Source: a virus. Taken from it: a stretch of 38,245 nt of DNA. The number at the start of each line of letters is the position of its first letter. Position 1 is the stretch's first letter. Shown in pieces: positions 24,636 through 31,946 of the stretch. The notes below the pieces were generated by a model. That model was not told where the DNA came from. It saw nothing but the letters and a program-made list of their open reading frames with translations, and ran no database searches. The stretch is taken from IMG/VR virus record IMGVR_UViG_3300025013_000126, positions 1 through 38,245 of that record; one strand, 5' to 3'. The position numbers and the translations under genes are program-made.

Positions 24636-25199
24636 TTAATATCCACTGCTTAAAAGTTGTGTTACATTTTCTGCCAGTTTTTGTGCCCGGTCAGCAGTGA
24701 GTGTTTGTCCACCAGTGGCAGCAGCTAACTTATTGAGAAAACTTCGACCAGCAGGACGCTCTTCCGGACCAACAAAGATCACGTCAATATGATTCTGAAA
24801 ACCCCTGGCAATGCTGAGCGTCTTTTCAGGATCACTCGGTTCGCCGTCAGAAATCAAAACAAATCTCATACCTGGAAGATCTGCAATCTTCACAAATAAC
24901 AATGCCTTAGCCATGTCCGTTCCGCCACCTTGCATTCTTGGAATCCCACCTGGGCAGAACTCAGTATCAGAGGAGAAACCGATGACAGCGATTTTCCCAG
25001 GAAGATTTTTTTGCAGCTGCATAAGTTCCTGGCAGGCAACTTCATACCGGGATAAACCACCCCTGGAATCGCGGTCTTCCATGGAACCACTGACATCTAC
25101 AATTACAATCACGTCAGCAGAAACAAAAGTTTCAGCAATAGATTTATTGCCCTGTGATGCCAATGCTCCGATAGAACCGGGAATGATCTGAGTATTCAT
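24636..25199 (-). CDS. VWA-domain protein with complete MIDAS
   Basis: 187 aa, a single von Willebrand A domain. All metal-site elements are present: DVSGS (Asp35, Ser37, Ser39), Thr94 in GGGTDMAKAL, and ISDGE (Asp118). No signal peptide or membrane span, so it is cytoplasmic. Start overlaps the previous gene's stop (ATGA) and the pair is followed by the helicase. Cytoplasmic VWA proteins often work with AAA+ ATPases or as scaffolds; no MoxR-type partner lies here. A role in replication or host takeover is possible but unproven. Confidence 0.8.
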   Translation of the reverse strand: MNTQIIPGSIGALASQGNKSIAETFVSADVIVIVDVSGSMEDRDSRGGLSRYEVACQELMQLQKNLPGKIAVIGFSSDTEFCPGGIPRMQGGGTDMAKALLFVKIADLPGMRFVLISDGEPSDPEKTLSIARGFQNHIDVIFVGPEERPAGRSFLNKLAAATGGQTLTADRAQKLAENVTQLLSSGY

Positions 25200-25744
25200 A
25201 GGGTTGTCACCTCTCCTTCAATAAAATCATTGTCACCAGGTGGAAGCAAATTCTTCATTACCGCGCTTTCACTCCAAAGTTGCGAAATGGTCATATCTCC
25301 CTGCCCAGATAGCATAAATGGCATTAGGGGAGCAAATCCAGGGCTCAGTTTTTGCAAAAACCAAAGTCCATCGAAGGAGTCTCGAAGCATAAAGAGCGCC
25401 ATTTTTAAGGATTTTTCACACCGGGATTCATAGGAGCCATACGGATTTCTTCTCACCGGCAGAGCTGCAATATCAATCCGGCCTGGAATCATATGCCCAT
25501 TCGAATCATCAATGCTGTAGGTTACTCTGTATCCCTGGCGTTCCTGCTCTCCAACCTGGAATTTGCCTTTTTGAAAGCCAGTTACCATTCCACCCAATCG
25601 ACTAATCGCCTGGGAAATTTCACTTTTGAGCGTTTCGATCGATTTAGTTGTGGTTTGTCCTTGCCAACCCTGAGCGCTGGTTACATCCTCATAATTAGGG
25701 ACTGATTCTACATTCTTAGGCGGGTCTGGAATAAAGTTTGTCAT
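25196..25744 (-). CDS. Unknown protein coupled to the VWA gene
   Basis: 182 aa. No family recognised. It opens with a Pro-rich segment (FIPDPPKNVESVP), then a helical SIETLKSEISQAISRLGG, a beta-rich RVTYSIDDSNGHMIPGRIDI region and a Trp/Phe-rich FDGLWFLQKLSPGFAPLMPF segment. Overlaps the VWA gene and the 74-aa gene by 4 bp on either side (ATGA both), so the three are translated together and probably act together. Candidate partner or client of the VWA protein. Confidence 0.65.
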   Translation of the reverse strand: MTNFIPDPPKNVESVPNYEDVTSAQGWQGQTTTKSIETLKSEISQAISRLGGMVTGFQKGKFQVGEQERQGYRVTYSIDDSNGHMIPGRIDIAALPVRRNPYGSYESRCEKSLKMALFMLRDSFDGLWFLQKLSPGFAPLMPFMLSGQGDMTISQLWSESAVMKNLLPPGDNDFIEGEVTTL

Positions 25745-25965
25745 TGAGTTCTCCTTCTCATTAACATTCCGATTGCAGCAAGCACTTCCAGCGCATTATC
25801 ATAAGAAAATGCAACATGGGGAGTTTTACTTTTTACTGTGTAAATTAACGCATTGGCCGATTCGTCAATTCGCTCTTGTTCAACAGCAGGCAAAGAGTCT
25901 TTAGCATTGGAAACTGCCTCACGCCGCTCACTTATACTGAGTAAATTTAGATCCAATGGTTTCAT
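25741..25965 (-). CDS. Unknown small protein, first of the VWA trio
   Basis: 74 aa, mostly helical and charged (LSISERREAVSNAKDSLPAV), ending in MLMRRRTQ. GGAG precedes the ATG. It overlaps the next gene by ATGA. An exact TACT(C/G)AGTA copy (25935-25943) lies near its 5' end, in the Leu-Ser-Ile codons. No homology can be claimed. Confidence 0.6.
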   Translation of the reverse strand: MKPLDLNLLSISERREAVSNAKDSLPAVEQERIDESANALIYTVKSKTPHVAFSYDNALEVLAAIGMLMRRRTQ

Positions 25966-25972
25966 AAGTTAT

Positions 25973-27169
25973 TCACTCCAATAAACTTGGCTGCCGTAGG
26001 TTTTTCCAATATGCTATTCTGCGCTTGGCAATTTCAACATATTCAGTATCCAAATCAATGCCTATGAAATTAAATCCTTCTAAAACCGCCGCACATCCTG
26101 TAGAACCAGAGCCCATGAACATATCAAGGACAGTGCCCCCGGGCGGTGTGATTAACCTGCACAGGTAACGCATTAATGTGATTGGTTTTACCGTGGGATG
26201 ATGATTGATTTTCTTTATCGAGCCGTGTAACCTTGACTGAATTGTGTCAAAATCCTCATTACGGTCTCCGCCTTTTTGCTTTGGTTCAATCCCATAAAGT
26301 CCAGCATTGCGTTCGGTCTTACTGGCCTTAGCTACGTAGAAAAATCTGGATGCGCCGCCGAACGACGCCTCGGAATGATGAAAATATTGTTTGCTTCCCC
26401 CATAAATATACCGATCGTCTCCCCACCCCTTATAAATCCCGTGTTTTGCACCAGTTTTTAATTTTCCACTTTGCTCATTAAGTATGTGTGCTGCCTCGTC
26501 ATCAAAAATAACATTGGCAGGCCAGCGCCCTTTTGTGCTCAATTCTTGTTGATAGTCGGGCTGCTTTACTTCACCAAAACCAGACCACGACTCAAGCCTA
26601 TTGATTGGAACAGGCGCTCCTGATTCAATTCGGCATGCGTCGATATTTAATGTGCCAGTCCCCCACACCGCAAGATTATTCGTTACCGTGCCAGTTAAAG
26701 GCTTACGTGCAAGACATATAGGTTCATTGGCTGGTTTTAGGGCAGTTCCCCAACCTTTCCAGTTCCCACTTTGATTATGCGATTTTGGAAATCCTGAACC
26801 ATAAATCCATTGAATTTGATCACGTATTTCAAACCCGGCATCCTCAATGGCTACAGCTATGCGGTGATAAGTGCGAGAACCTCCAAAAGCAAGTAGGTGT
26901 CCACCTGGTTTCAGGACACGGAATACTTCTTGCCATAATTGCATATCATATTCGACACCAGAACCGTCCCATTTTTTCCCCATAAAACCGCGGGATAAAC
27001 GTTGAAAGCTACCATCTTTACCATATTGAGCTTTAGTTGATCCCTTCTTACCAAAGCGCTTTATGATAGATGTTAGACCATAAGGTGGATCAGTCACACA
27101 CGAATCTACTGAGTTAGCGGCTATATTTTTTAGGACTTCGCGGCAATCACCAGTAAGAATATTGATCAT
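25973..27169 (-). CDS. DNA methyltransferase (N6-adenine or N4-cytosine, DPPY type)
   Basis: 398 aa. Catalytic DPPY at 27-30 near the N-terminus and the SAM-binding FMGSGSTG motif near 355-362, followed by FIGIDLDTEYVEIAKRRI; this order fits the beta group (N6_N4_Mtase family). The central part carries a target-recognition insert with many aromatic and basic residues. No restriction endonuclease gene is adjacent, so it is an orphan enzyme, likely protecting phage DNA from host restriction or altering host expression. Starts with an ATGA overlap on the 84-aa gene. Confidence 0.9.
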   Translation of the reverse strand: MINILTGDCREVLKNIAANSVDSCVTDPPYGLTSIIKRFGKKGSTKAQYGKDGSFQRLSRGFMGKKWDGSGVEYDMQLWQEVFRVLKPGGHLLAFGGSRTYHRIAVAIEDAGFEIRDQIQWIYGSGFPKSHNQSGNWKGWGTALKPANEPICLARKPLTGTVTNNLAVWGTGTLNIDACRIESGAPVPINRLESWSGFGEVKQPDYQQELSTKGRWPANVIFDDEAAHILNEQSGKLKTGAKHGIYKGWGDDRYIYGGSKQYFHHSEASFGGASRFFYVAKASKTERNAGLYGIEPKQKGGDRNEDFDTIQSRLHGSIKKINHHPTVKPITLMRYLCRLITPPGGTVLDMFMGSGSTGCAAVLEGFNFIGIDLDTEYVEIAKRRIAYWKNLRQPSLLE

Positions 27170-27420
27170 TCTTTTTCTTCCGCTTTTAGCTGCTTAATGA
27201 AATTAATAATGTCATTCAGACATCCATCACTATAAATTGCCGGGCAGGTGGGAAAATAACACCATTGCCGCCAGGCGAAATACCAATCTACATGCCCGAG
27301 TTCTGTACCGCTTTTGTTGTTGCGGCAAATCCAAGTCTTGGGATTATCTTCGGCTTTGGCAAAATTAATGTATTTATACTGAGTTTTTAACTCGGGTTTG
27401 GGAAGTTGGGAAGCGGTCAT
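27166..27420 (-). CDS. Small Trp/Cys-containing phage protein of unknown role
   Basis: 84 aa. The core pattern TWICRNNKSGTELGHVDWYF followed by AWRQWCYFP and CLNDIINFIKQL recurs in small early phage proteins of unknown function (recognised by pattern only). It overlaps its neighbours by 4 bp on both sides. It lacks membrane segments. It could be a small regulatory or DNA-mimic protein, but nothing in the sequence proves it. Confidence 0.65.
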   Translation of the reverse strand: MTASQLPKPELKTQYKYINFAKAEDNPKTWICRNNKSGTELGHVDWYFAWRQWCYFPTCPAIYSDGCLNDIINFIKQLKAEEKE

Positions 27421-27551
27421 TTAGTCTCTACCTTGCTGCTTTTTGTATATCGGCAACCGCACCGAGTACAAGTGAGGCGGTAATAATGCCCGTGGCGCAT
27501 GTAGGCTGGTTTCCAATGATGGCCTAAAAGCTTACATAATAGATGTTTCAT
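27417..27551 (-). CDS. DUF1660-like zinc-ribbon mini-protein
   Basis: 44 aa from ATG 27551 (GGAG upstream). MKHLLCKLLGHHWKPAYM then CTRCGCRY is the compact pattern of DUF1660-type phage proteins, probably binding one zinc through Cys and His. A longer in-frame start exists but would run through the membrane-peptide gene, so the short form is preferred. Overlaps that gene's stop (ATGA). Function unknown. Confidence 0.65.
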   Translation of the reverse strand: MKHLLCKLLGHHWKPAYMRHGHYYRLTCTRCGCRYTKSSKVETK

Positions 27552-27676
27552 AGCATCTCCACAATCGTTTTGATCACAAAATACATTACCAGCCAGAACA
27601 GCGCTGCAATAGTTAGTGATACCAGGACGCAACCCGCAAAATTTATGTTACTTTTGTGGACTGGTAAGTTATTCAT
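27548..27676 (-). CDS. 42-aa single-span membrane peptide
   Basis: A short gene fitted exactly between two others: its ATG overlaps the coiled-coil gene's stop (ATGA, 27676-27673) and its TGA overlaps the next ATG. AAGGTGG lies 5-11 nt upstream. The product is MNNLPVHKSNINFAGC followed by a hydrophobic helix VLVSLTIAALFWLVMYFVI and a short KTIVEML tail. It should insert in the inner membrane. Possible roles are superinfection exclusion or regulation of a host membrane protein; unproven. Confidence 0.65.
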   Translation of the reverse strand: MNNLPVHKSNINFAGCVLVSLTIAALFWLVMYFVIKTIVEML

Positions 27677-27981
27677 GCAGCCACCTTTGCTTTCCCAAGT
27701 TTCCAATTGTGAAGTTGTAATCTTTCGACTTCGGTTTTCTTAAGGTCACCCTTTTTCAACGCTTTTAATTGGTCTTTCTTCTCATACAGGTCACCTTCCA
27801 AATCTTGAATTTGGCCTTCGAGGTCTTTGATTTCTTCTTCTAAATCTTCGATTTGCTCTTGAATCTTGGGATCATCTTTTACTGGTATAGAAAAACAATC
27901 CCAACAAACTGGATTTGATGGATCACCGTATTCGTCAAGCTGGTGAGAAAGTTCCTTATGGCATTGAGAACAGGCGGTCAT
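27673..27981 (-). CDS. Zinc-finger plus coiled-coil protein
   Basis: 102 aa from ATG 27981, which overlaps the previous stop (ATGA); an earlier in-frame start is less fitting. The N-terminus has two Cys pairs (CSQC and CWDC), a likely zinc site, followed by a highly regular coiled coil with heptad-like EEEIKDLEGQIQDLEGDLYE and a basic tail. It would dimerise or trimerise. No enzyme motif. It could act as an adaptor; function unknown. Confidence 0.65.
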   Translation of the reverse strand: MTACSQCHKELSHQLDEYGDPSNPVCWDCFSIPVKDDPKIQEQIEDLEEEIKDLEGQIQDLEGDLYEKKDQLKALKKGDLKKTEVERLQLHNWKLGKAKVAA

Positions 27982-28481
27982 TCTTCCTCCGGCGGCCTGG
28001 GGAGTGGTTGCCAACCGATGACAACAATATCTTCTGTTGCTTCTAAACCGTCACTTAATGAAAATTTATCCTTATAAAAATTGTACGTGACCTCCCCAAA
28101 CGCTACCCGACCACCAAGCTCATATTTGCACCAAAACGAACAGGCATAAACCTCCCAATTGTTACCCGTAAAACGATAAGAGCAATATTCTCGTGGGAGC
28201 AACCCATCGTTTTCCGGATTCTCGTCTGGATATTTGCGCCACCGCGTCTTCTCTTTCAGCGCGGCTAGTTCTGTGGTAAGGGCGTGAATGTCGTCATTCA
28301 GTGAGCCGATATGCAGCGCACTGGTTCGAACGTCCTCTAATGCGCGTTCCTTCTCTGCGGTCAGGCGAGAGACTTCTGCGAACTGGACATACTCAACGTC
28401 ATCATCGTTGATCTTGTCCTCGCACCACGTCGTTTCACCCTCTGGATCATTTTGCAGGTAGATTGTTATCGGTGCTTTCAT
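27978..28481 (-). CDS. Coiled coil with DUF551-like C-terminal domain
   Basis: 167 aa from ATG 28481 (ATGA overlap with the previous gene). The N-terminus is acidic, then RLTAEKERALEDVRTSALH and ALTTELAALKEK form a coiled coil. The C-terminal half, from WRKYPDENPENDGLLP to VVIGWQPLPRPPEEE, matches the DUF551 pattern (W..P.E.P..dg ... V..W.PLP.PP). Such fusions of a LTAE-type coiled coil with short C-terminal domains are common in temperate phages. Role unknown. Confidence 0.65.
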   Translation of the reverse strand: MKAPITIYLQNDPEGETTWCEDKINDDDVEYVQFAEVSRLTAEKERALEDVRTSALHIGSLNDDIHALTTELAALKEKTRWRKYPDENPENDGLLPREYCSYRFTGNNWEVYACSFWCKYELGGRVAFGEVTYNFYKDKFSLSDGLEATEDIVVIGWQPLPRPPEEE

Positions 28482-28738
28482 TCCTCGCTGCCTTTCAATC
28501 GGTTGGCATATAGTTCTTTCCAACCCTCCAGGATTTTTTGTCCAAACGCACGCGCCGCTTTCTTTGTGGTATGCCGGTAATTTTCACCGTCTGAGACAAT
28601 AATTCCGCGTATTTTGGCAACGTAAAATCTTTTAAGATCCTTTTCAAAAACTTGAGTTATTGTTCCGATAGTTACACGGTCAGCCGAAGCGAACCATTTC
28701 AGTTTTTCATCGTAAGTCATGCTGGATAAAATATTCAT
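28478..28738 (-). CDS. Unknown small basic protein
   Basis: 86 aa. MNILSSMTYDEKLKWFASAD then a beta-rich VTIGTITQVFEKDLKRFYVA with IRGIIVSDGENYRHTTKKAA and helical C-terminus. A compact alpha/beta fold is likely; no family recognised. It overlaps the DUF551-like gene by ATGA and follows the Cys-rich gene after 3 bp. Basic surface patches (KKAARAFGQK) would suit nucleic-acid binding, which is only a guess. Confidence 0.55.
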   Translation of the reverse strand: MNILSSMTYDEKLKWFASADRVTIGTITQVFEKDLKRFYVAKIRGIIVSDGENYRHTTKKAARAFGQKILEGWKELYANRLKGSEE

Positions 28739-28741
28739 CTC

Positions 28742-28948
28742 TCACCCCTTCAGCTCATACACTCTCACATTGCCATTCCAGCACAGGCGCCGGCCACAAT
28801 TCGGGCAGGACATGGCATTGTGTTGGTGAATGTTAATGACAAACTGCCCTGGGTGAAACTCAGCGTGACAAACACACCGAGTAATTGGTAGATGATCACC
28901 GTCTTGTTGGCCGAATCTTACTTTTTGAGTAATATCAATTTTGATCAT
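28742..28948 (-). CDS. Small zinc-binding protein
   Basis: 68 aa from ATG 28948 (ATGA overlap on the previous stop). MIKIDITQKVRFGQQDGDHL then CVCH and later CPNCGRRLC provide four or more Cys ligands, giving a zinc ribbon. Strand-rich middle (EFHPGQFVINIHQHN). Function not recognisable; part of the early mini-gene chain. Confidence 0.6.
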   Translation of the reverse strand: MIKIDITQKVRFGQQDGDHLPITRCVCHAEFHPGQFVINIHQHNAMSCPNCGRRLCWNGNVRVYELKG

Positions 28949-29169
28949 GCAATCCTCAATATTCTTGCCCATGGTTCCAACCGCTGATTGCCATAACTGC
29001 CGATCACTAACCACACCTTGTTATCAGCATCTTGAAAGATCAACCCTGGGGGCCAAATACCCGCGGAGATTCCGGCATGAATTTCAGTTGGTGAGAACCG
29101 ACACCCGAGAAAATCGCGATAATCTTCGCGTGGGACACAGGTTACTGGCTGAAACGAGACGGCGGTCAT
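28945..29169 (-). CDS. Unknown 74-aa early protein
   Basis: From ATG 29169, overlapping the stop of the preceding gene (ATGA). MTAVSFQPVTCVPREDYRDF and IHAGISAGIWPPGLIFQDAD with NKVWLVIGSYGNQRLEPW suggest a small alpha/beta fold. A longer in-frame frame upstream runs inside the previous gene and is rejected. No family recognised. Confidence 0.5.
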   Translation of the reverse strand: MTAVSFQPVTCVPREDYRDFLGCRFSPTEIHAGISAGIWPPGLIFQDADNKVWLVIGSYGNQRLEPWARILRIA

Positions 29170-29699
29170 GGTTGTCTCCGTAAGGCAATGTATTCTGCCA
29201 GCGCGATTTGCCGAGGACAATCAAGTCTATGCCCTCGTTGTTCCCATTTCTCGGCATCTATTTTGAAGTCCTCTTCGTTGTCGTACCATTCGCGCTCAGG
29301 AGCAATCCCTGGCTCTGGTTCCCCACACCAAGCACAATATTTGTTTTCGTCATTTCCAAATTCCCATTCCACGTGTTTTATCAGCTCAGCAAATATGTCG
29401 ATCAAGTTTTCTGCCGCCTCTGCGCGTTTCAGCGCGGCGTCACGCTCGTTCTTCAGCGTATCGACCTCGGCGGTCAGGCGGGCGATGGTGGCGGACTGGG
29501 CGTCAATCGGGCGGCGATTTATCCTTGCAACAAGATCATCAATCGTTGATCCGACAGGAATATCATCTATGGTGTCAATGTCAGGTATGATGCAATGAGT
29601 GTCAGCCGCGTGATAAACACCAGCACCACCGGCTTCATCGTCAATATCCAGATACAATTGCCCGCCACAAAACGAACACGAGTTCAATTCGTATTTCAT
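29166..29699 (-). CDS. Lar-like zinc ribbon plus coiled coil plus second Cys module
   Basis: 177 aa. N-terminus LNSCSFCGGQLYLDID resembles the restriction-alleviation (Lar) zinc motif CPFCGG, though a second pair is less clear. The middle is a coiled coil with RLTAEVDTLKNERDAALKRA. The C-terminus has YCAWCGEPEPG and a later HRLDCPRQ that could complete another zinc site. The coiled-coil codons share near-identical DNA with two other genes in this chain. A Lar-like role against type I restriction is possible but weakly supported. Confidence 0.6.
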   Translation of the reverse strand: MKYELNSCSFCGGQLYLDIDDEAGGAGVYHAADTHCIIPDIDTIDDIPVGSTIDDLVARINRRPIDAQSATIARLTAEVDTLKNERDAALKRAEAAENLIDIFAELIKHVEWEFGNDENKYCAWCGEPEPGIAPEREWYDNEEDFKIDAEKWEQRGHRLDCPRQIALAEYIALRRQP

Positions 29700-29700
29700 G

Positions 29701-29886
29701 TCATCGACCTTTCGGAAACACTACGCTATTTCCTAACCGCTGTGCCTGTAATTTGTGGTCTATGCACAATGGCTGAAATCCACCAGATAATATTGCGCAA
29801 CTTGACGGCTGACCACACACATTACACGGCTTGTTTTTCACGGATTCAATTGCGCGTTGCCTATCACGCCAGTATTGTTTGCTCAT
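29701..29886 (-). CDS. 61-aa Cys/His mini-protein
   Basis: Strong AGGAGG ribosome site ahead of ATG 29886. MSKQYWRDRQRAIESVKNKP then CNVCG and a later C-x-x-H in PLCIDHKLQ form a probable zinc finger of the small HNH-like or treble-clef type, but no catalytic His-Asn-His set can be assigned. One base separates it from the next gene. Function unknown. Confidence 0.6.
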   Translation of the reverse strand: MSKQYWRDRQRAIESVKNKPCNVCGQPSSCAILSGGFQPLCIDHKLQAQRLGNSVVFPKGR

Positions 29887-29903
29887 CTCAATCCTCCTGT
29901 TTG

Positions 29904-30174
29904 TTAGTACACATCGTTCATCAATGCCTGTGTTTCTTCTCGCCTACGCTTCTGCAAATCCGCCTTTTGCAGCGCGGCGTCGCGCTCGGCGGTCAGACGC
30001 TCAACCTCATCAAGCAGCGCGGGGTAACACGTTCGCGGCGGCGCTGGCATACGCGGCATTTTGCATACGCATAGGATGCCCGTTGAATAAGCGTGCTAAC
30101 GTGAATACGCTCATGTCAGCATTCGCCGCTAACTCCCGCAGCTCTGCAATATACTTTTCCGTGAAAATAGTCAT
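29904..30174 (-). CDS. Ead/Ea22-like protein interrupted by a +1 shift at CCCC
   Basis: ATG 30174 with GAGAGGG upstream gives MTIFTEKYIAELRELAANAD and so on to AAANVLP, then the frame ends at TGA a few codons later. If one base of the CCCC run (30024-30021) is skipped, reading continues ALLDEVERLTAERDAALQKA to a TAA at 29906-29904, which is the expected Ead-type ending (IAAANPAALLDEVERL pattern). So this is one 89-aa gene with either a real frameshift, a programmed +1 event at CCC-C, or a homopolymer sequencing error. Role: small early regulatory protein, unknown. Confidence 0.65.
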
Positions 30175-30197
30175 GCCGCCCTCTCTATACTGAGCCT

Positions 30198-31076
30198 CTA
30201 CGCCCAAACTTCTATCGGTTCTTTAGCCCCAGCGGGCCAAGAAACCACTAAAATTTTCCCGTTTCGAGTGATGTCTTCCCAGGCTAAAATTTTCGAAACT
30301 TCCAGCCGCCCAATTTTCTCAATGCCCTCAACCATAAGCATTCCACAACGAAGCGGAGAACGATAACTGACTTGCAAGGATTGAAGAAATGTTCGATCGT
30401 GTTTGTGTTGTCTTAAACGATCTTTTTCATAGGCTTTTTCCAGCGCCAATCCCGCATCATACCGGGCGCGTTTATTTGTATCATTCAGTAATTCATAGGC
30501 TTCCCGGATACGGATAAAAATTTCGGTTGCATTCGGTTCTTTACATACATCCGGATGCCATTGTCGGGTCATTCGGCGAAATGCAGTTTTAATTTCGTCT
30601 TGATCAGCCGCTTTTTTAATTCCTAAAACTTGGTAGAGTGTTTGACTCTCATTTGGCTCAAGTGCCTCTCCGCTGTCAAACCAGCCCCGTAAAGCGGATT
30701 CAGGGAATAGAATGCCCCAATCTTTGCCAACAAGCCCGAAAGCTACGCTGGAGCCGTCATCACGGTTTTTACAAGCTCCGATGTATCTCACTTCCACTAA
30801 ACGCATCACGGGCCTTGCACTGACAGATTGAATTAAGGGGAGATTCACCGTCTCCCCTGCATACAAATCAATCCAGGATACAAGCCGTTGACCATGTTTT
30901 GGATCTACAAACCAAACTTTTCGGTTGCCGTCATAACGCCGCTCAGTATAGGGGAGGCTTTTTACTGCTTCTACCAGATCACGGATGTACGGGCTGGAAA
31001 GTACCAGCATGCCGGCCTCATGTGTAATCACGCATCGATTCGAGGTTTGGTTCTGAAATAATGTCGTCTGTCGCAT
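30198..31076 (-). CDS. J-domain (DnaJ-like) protein with HARP-like N-terminus
   Basis: 292 aa. A J domain spans about 147-208 (LYQVLGIKKAADQDEIKTAF) with the invariant HPD at 174-176 and YELLND-x-x-x-R-x-x-YD. The N-terminal about 75 residues (LVLSSPYIRDLVEAVKSLP, RRYDGNRKVWFVDP) resemble the HARP-type DNA-annealing helper domain. C-terminal strands (LRCGMLMVEGIEKIGRLEVS) follow. It could recruit host DnaK to phage complexes. The start is uncertain: ATG 31076 overlaps the next gene by 59 bp; ATG 31010 has a better ribosome site. Confidence 0.75.
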   Translation of the reverse strand: MRQTTLFQNQTSNRCVITHEAGMLVLSSPYIRDLVEAVKSLPYTERRYDGNRKVWFVDPKHGQRLVSWIDLYAGETVNLPLIQSVSARPVMRLVEVRYIGACKNRDDGSSVAFGLVGKDWGILFPESALRGWFDSGEALEPNESQTLYQVLGIKKAADQDEIKTAFRRMTRQWHPDVCKEPNATEIFIRIREAYELLNDTNKRARYDAGLALEKAYEKDRLRQHKHDRTFLQSLQVSYRSPLRCGMLMVEGIEKIGRLEVSKILAWEDITRNGKILVVSWPAGAKEPIEVWA

Positions 31077-31263
31077 GTGTCGCTTGGGCTGCTTTCTTGT
31101 TGAGCAATCTCACATTTTCGATTGCCAGAGTTTTGACTTGGGCGCGCAAGGATTCAAGTTCGATTGCCTGTTCTTTGACTTTCTTCTCGAGTTGATTTAC
31201 TCTTGCGCGCCATGCTAATGCTTCCTCGCGGAGGTTTTGGCCAGTCGGGATTGGATCAACCAT
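31018..31263 (-). CDS. Coiled-coil small protein
   Basis: 81 aa. [20 protein letters not shown] then a long leucine-patterned helix [20 protein letters not shown] and so on to about residue 58. It overlaps the pentapeptide gene by 8 bp. It is likely to dimerise through the coiled coil and could be a structural adaptor for its neighbours. No family recognised. Confidence 0.55.
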   Translation of the reverse strand: MVDPIPTGQNLREEALAWRARVNQLEKKVKEQAIELESLRAQVKTLAIENVRLLNKKAAQATHATDDIISEPNLESMRDYT

Positions 31264-31933
31264 TTAATTGCTCTACAATTTCAAGCAATTCAAGTCTGTT
31301 ACAACGTGCTTTGCCGTCTGTGTTGTAGGGGACTACTACACCAGGCAAATCAGTCCATTGAACACGACAACGCCAAATGGATACCAATCCGATGGTTACT
31401 TTCTCACCATAATTTCCTTTTACCCATTTCAGGGTAGCGAAATTTACCCCACATGCACAATCGTTCATCGGTAATGGATTAACAACTTCCTCCAGACATG
31501 TGCCGGCGCTGATTTCCCAATAATCCGGTCTCTCATAACTGTTCTTGCCAATGGCTTTATAGACAATATAGCCCAGGTCATCATGTTCAAAATTTTCAGC
31601 AAGCCATTTGACTGGGTTAAGCAAATTTCGGGCACCACTCAGGTCGGCACCACTCAGGTTGGCACCACTCAGGTTGGCACCACTCAGGTTGGCACCACTC
31701 AGGTTGGCACTTCTCAGGTCGGCATTTCTCAGGTTGGCACCACTCAGGTTGGCACCACTCAGGTTGGCACTTCTCAGGTCGGCACCACTCAGGTCGGTAC
31801 TTCTCAGGTCGGCATTTCTCAGGTTGGCTTTTGAATGCGTTTCGGCGCCGGTGAGTTCTTGCCACCACAATCTATGGTCTTCCAAAATATCGGCCAAATT
31901 TCGGCCATTGATAACAATATTGGTTATGGCTCT
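31256..31933 (-). CDS. Pentapeptide-repeat protein
   Basis: 225 aa from ATG 31933 (AGAGAGGA site); a longer frame start is less likely. Residues about 30-105 are made of A(N/D)L(S/R)(G/N/S) pentapeptides, 16 or so in tandem, forming a right-handed square beta helix. The C-terminal about 110 residues ([20 protein letters not shown], then [10 protein letters not shown] and [18 protein letters not shown]) occur in phage and bacterial pentapeptide proteins and may bind a partner. The repeat helix can mimic DNA, e.g. for gyrase, but this is unproven here. Confidence 0.85.
   Translation of the reverse strand, partial: RAITNIVINGRNLADILEDHRLWWQELTGAETHSKANLRNADLRSTDLSGADLRSANLSGANLSGANLRNADLRSANLSGANLSGANLSGANLSGADLSGARNLLNPVKWLAENFEHDDLGYIVYKAIGKNSYERPDYWEISAGTCLEEVVNPLPMNDCACGVNFATLKWVKGNYGEKVTIGLVSIWRCRVQWTDLPGVVVPYNTDGKARCNRLELLEIVEQLNG
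31634..31833. repeat. Tandem 15-bp repeats coding the pentapeptides
   Basis: About 13 nearly identical 15-bp units of the form CACTCAGGTTGGCAC or TTCTCAGGTCGGCAT (plus-strand view). Neighbouring units are often exact copies, so recent expansion or contraction by slippage is likely, and read length may hide the true copy number. Confidence 0.85.
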
Positions 31934-31946
31934 CATGATGTCCTCT

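Noticed and set aside
31583-31834. Plus-strand frame with repeated TTQVG units
   Set aside because: It is the antisense shadow of the pentapeptide repeats; the minus-strand A(N/D)LSG repeats are the known protein pattern.
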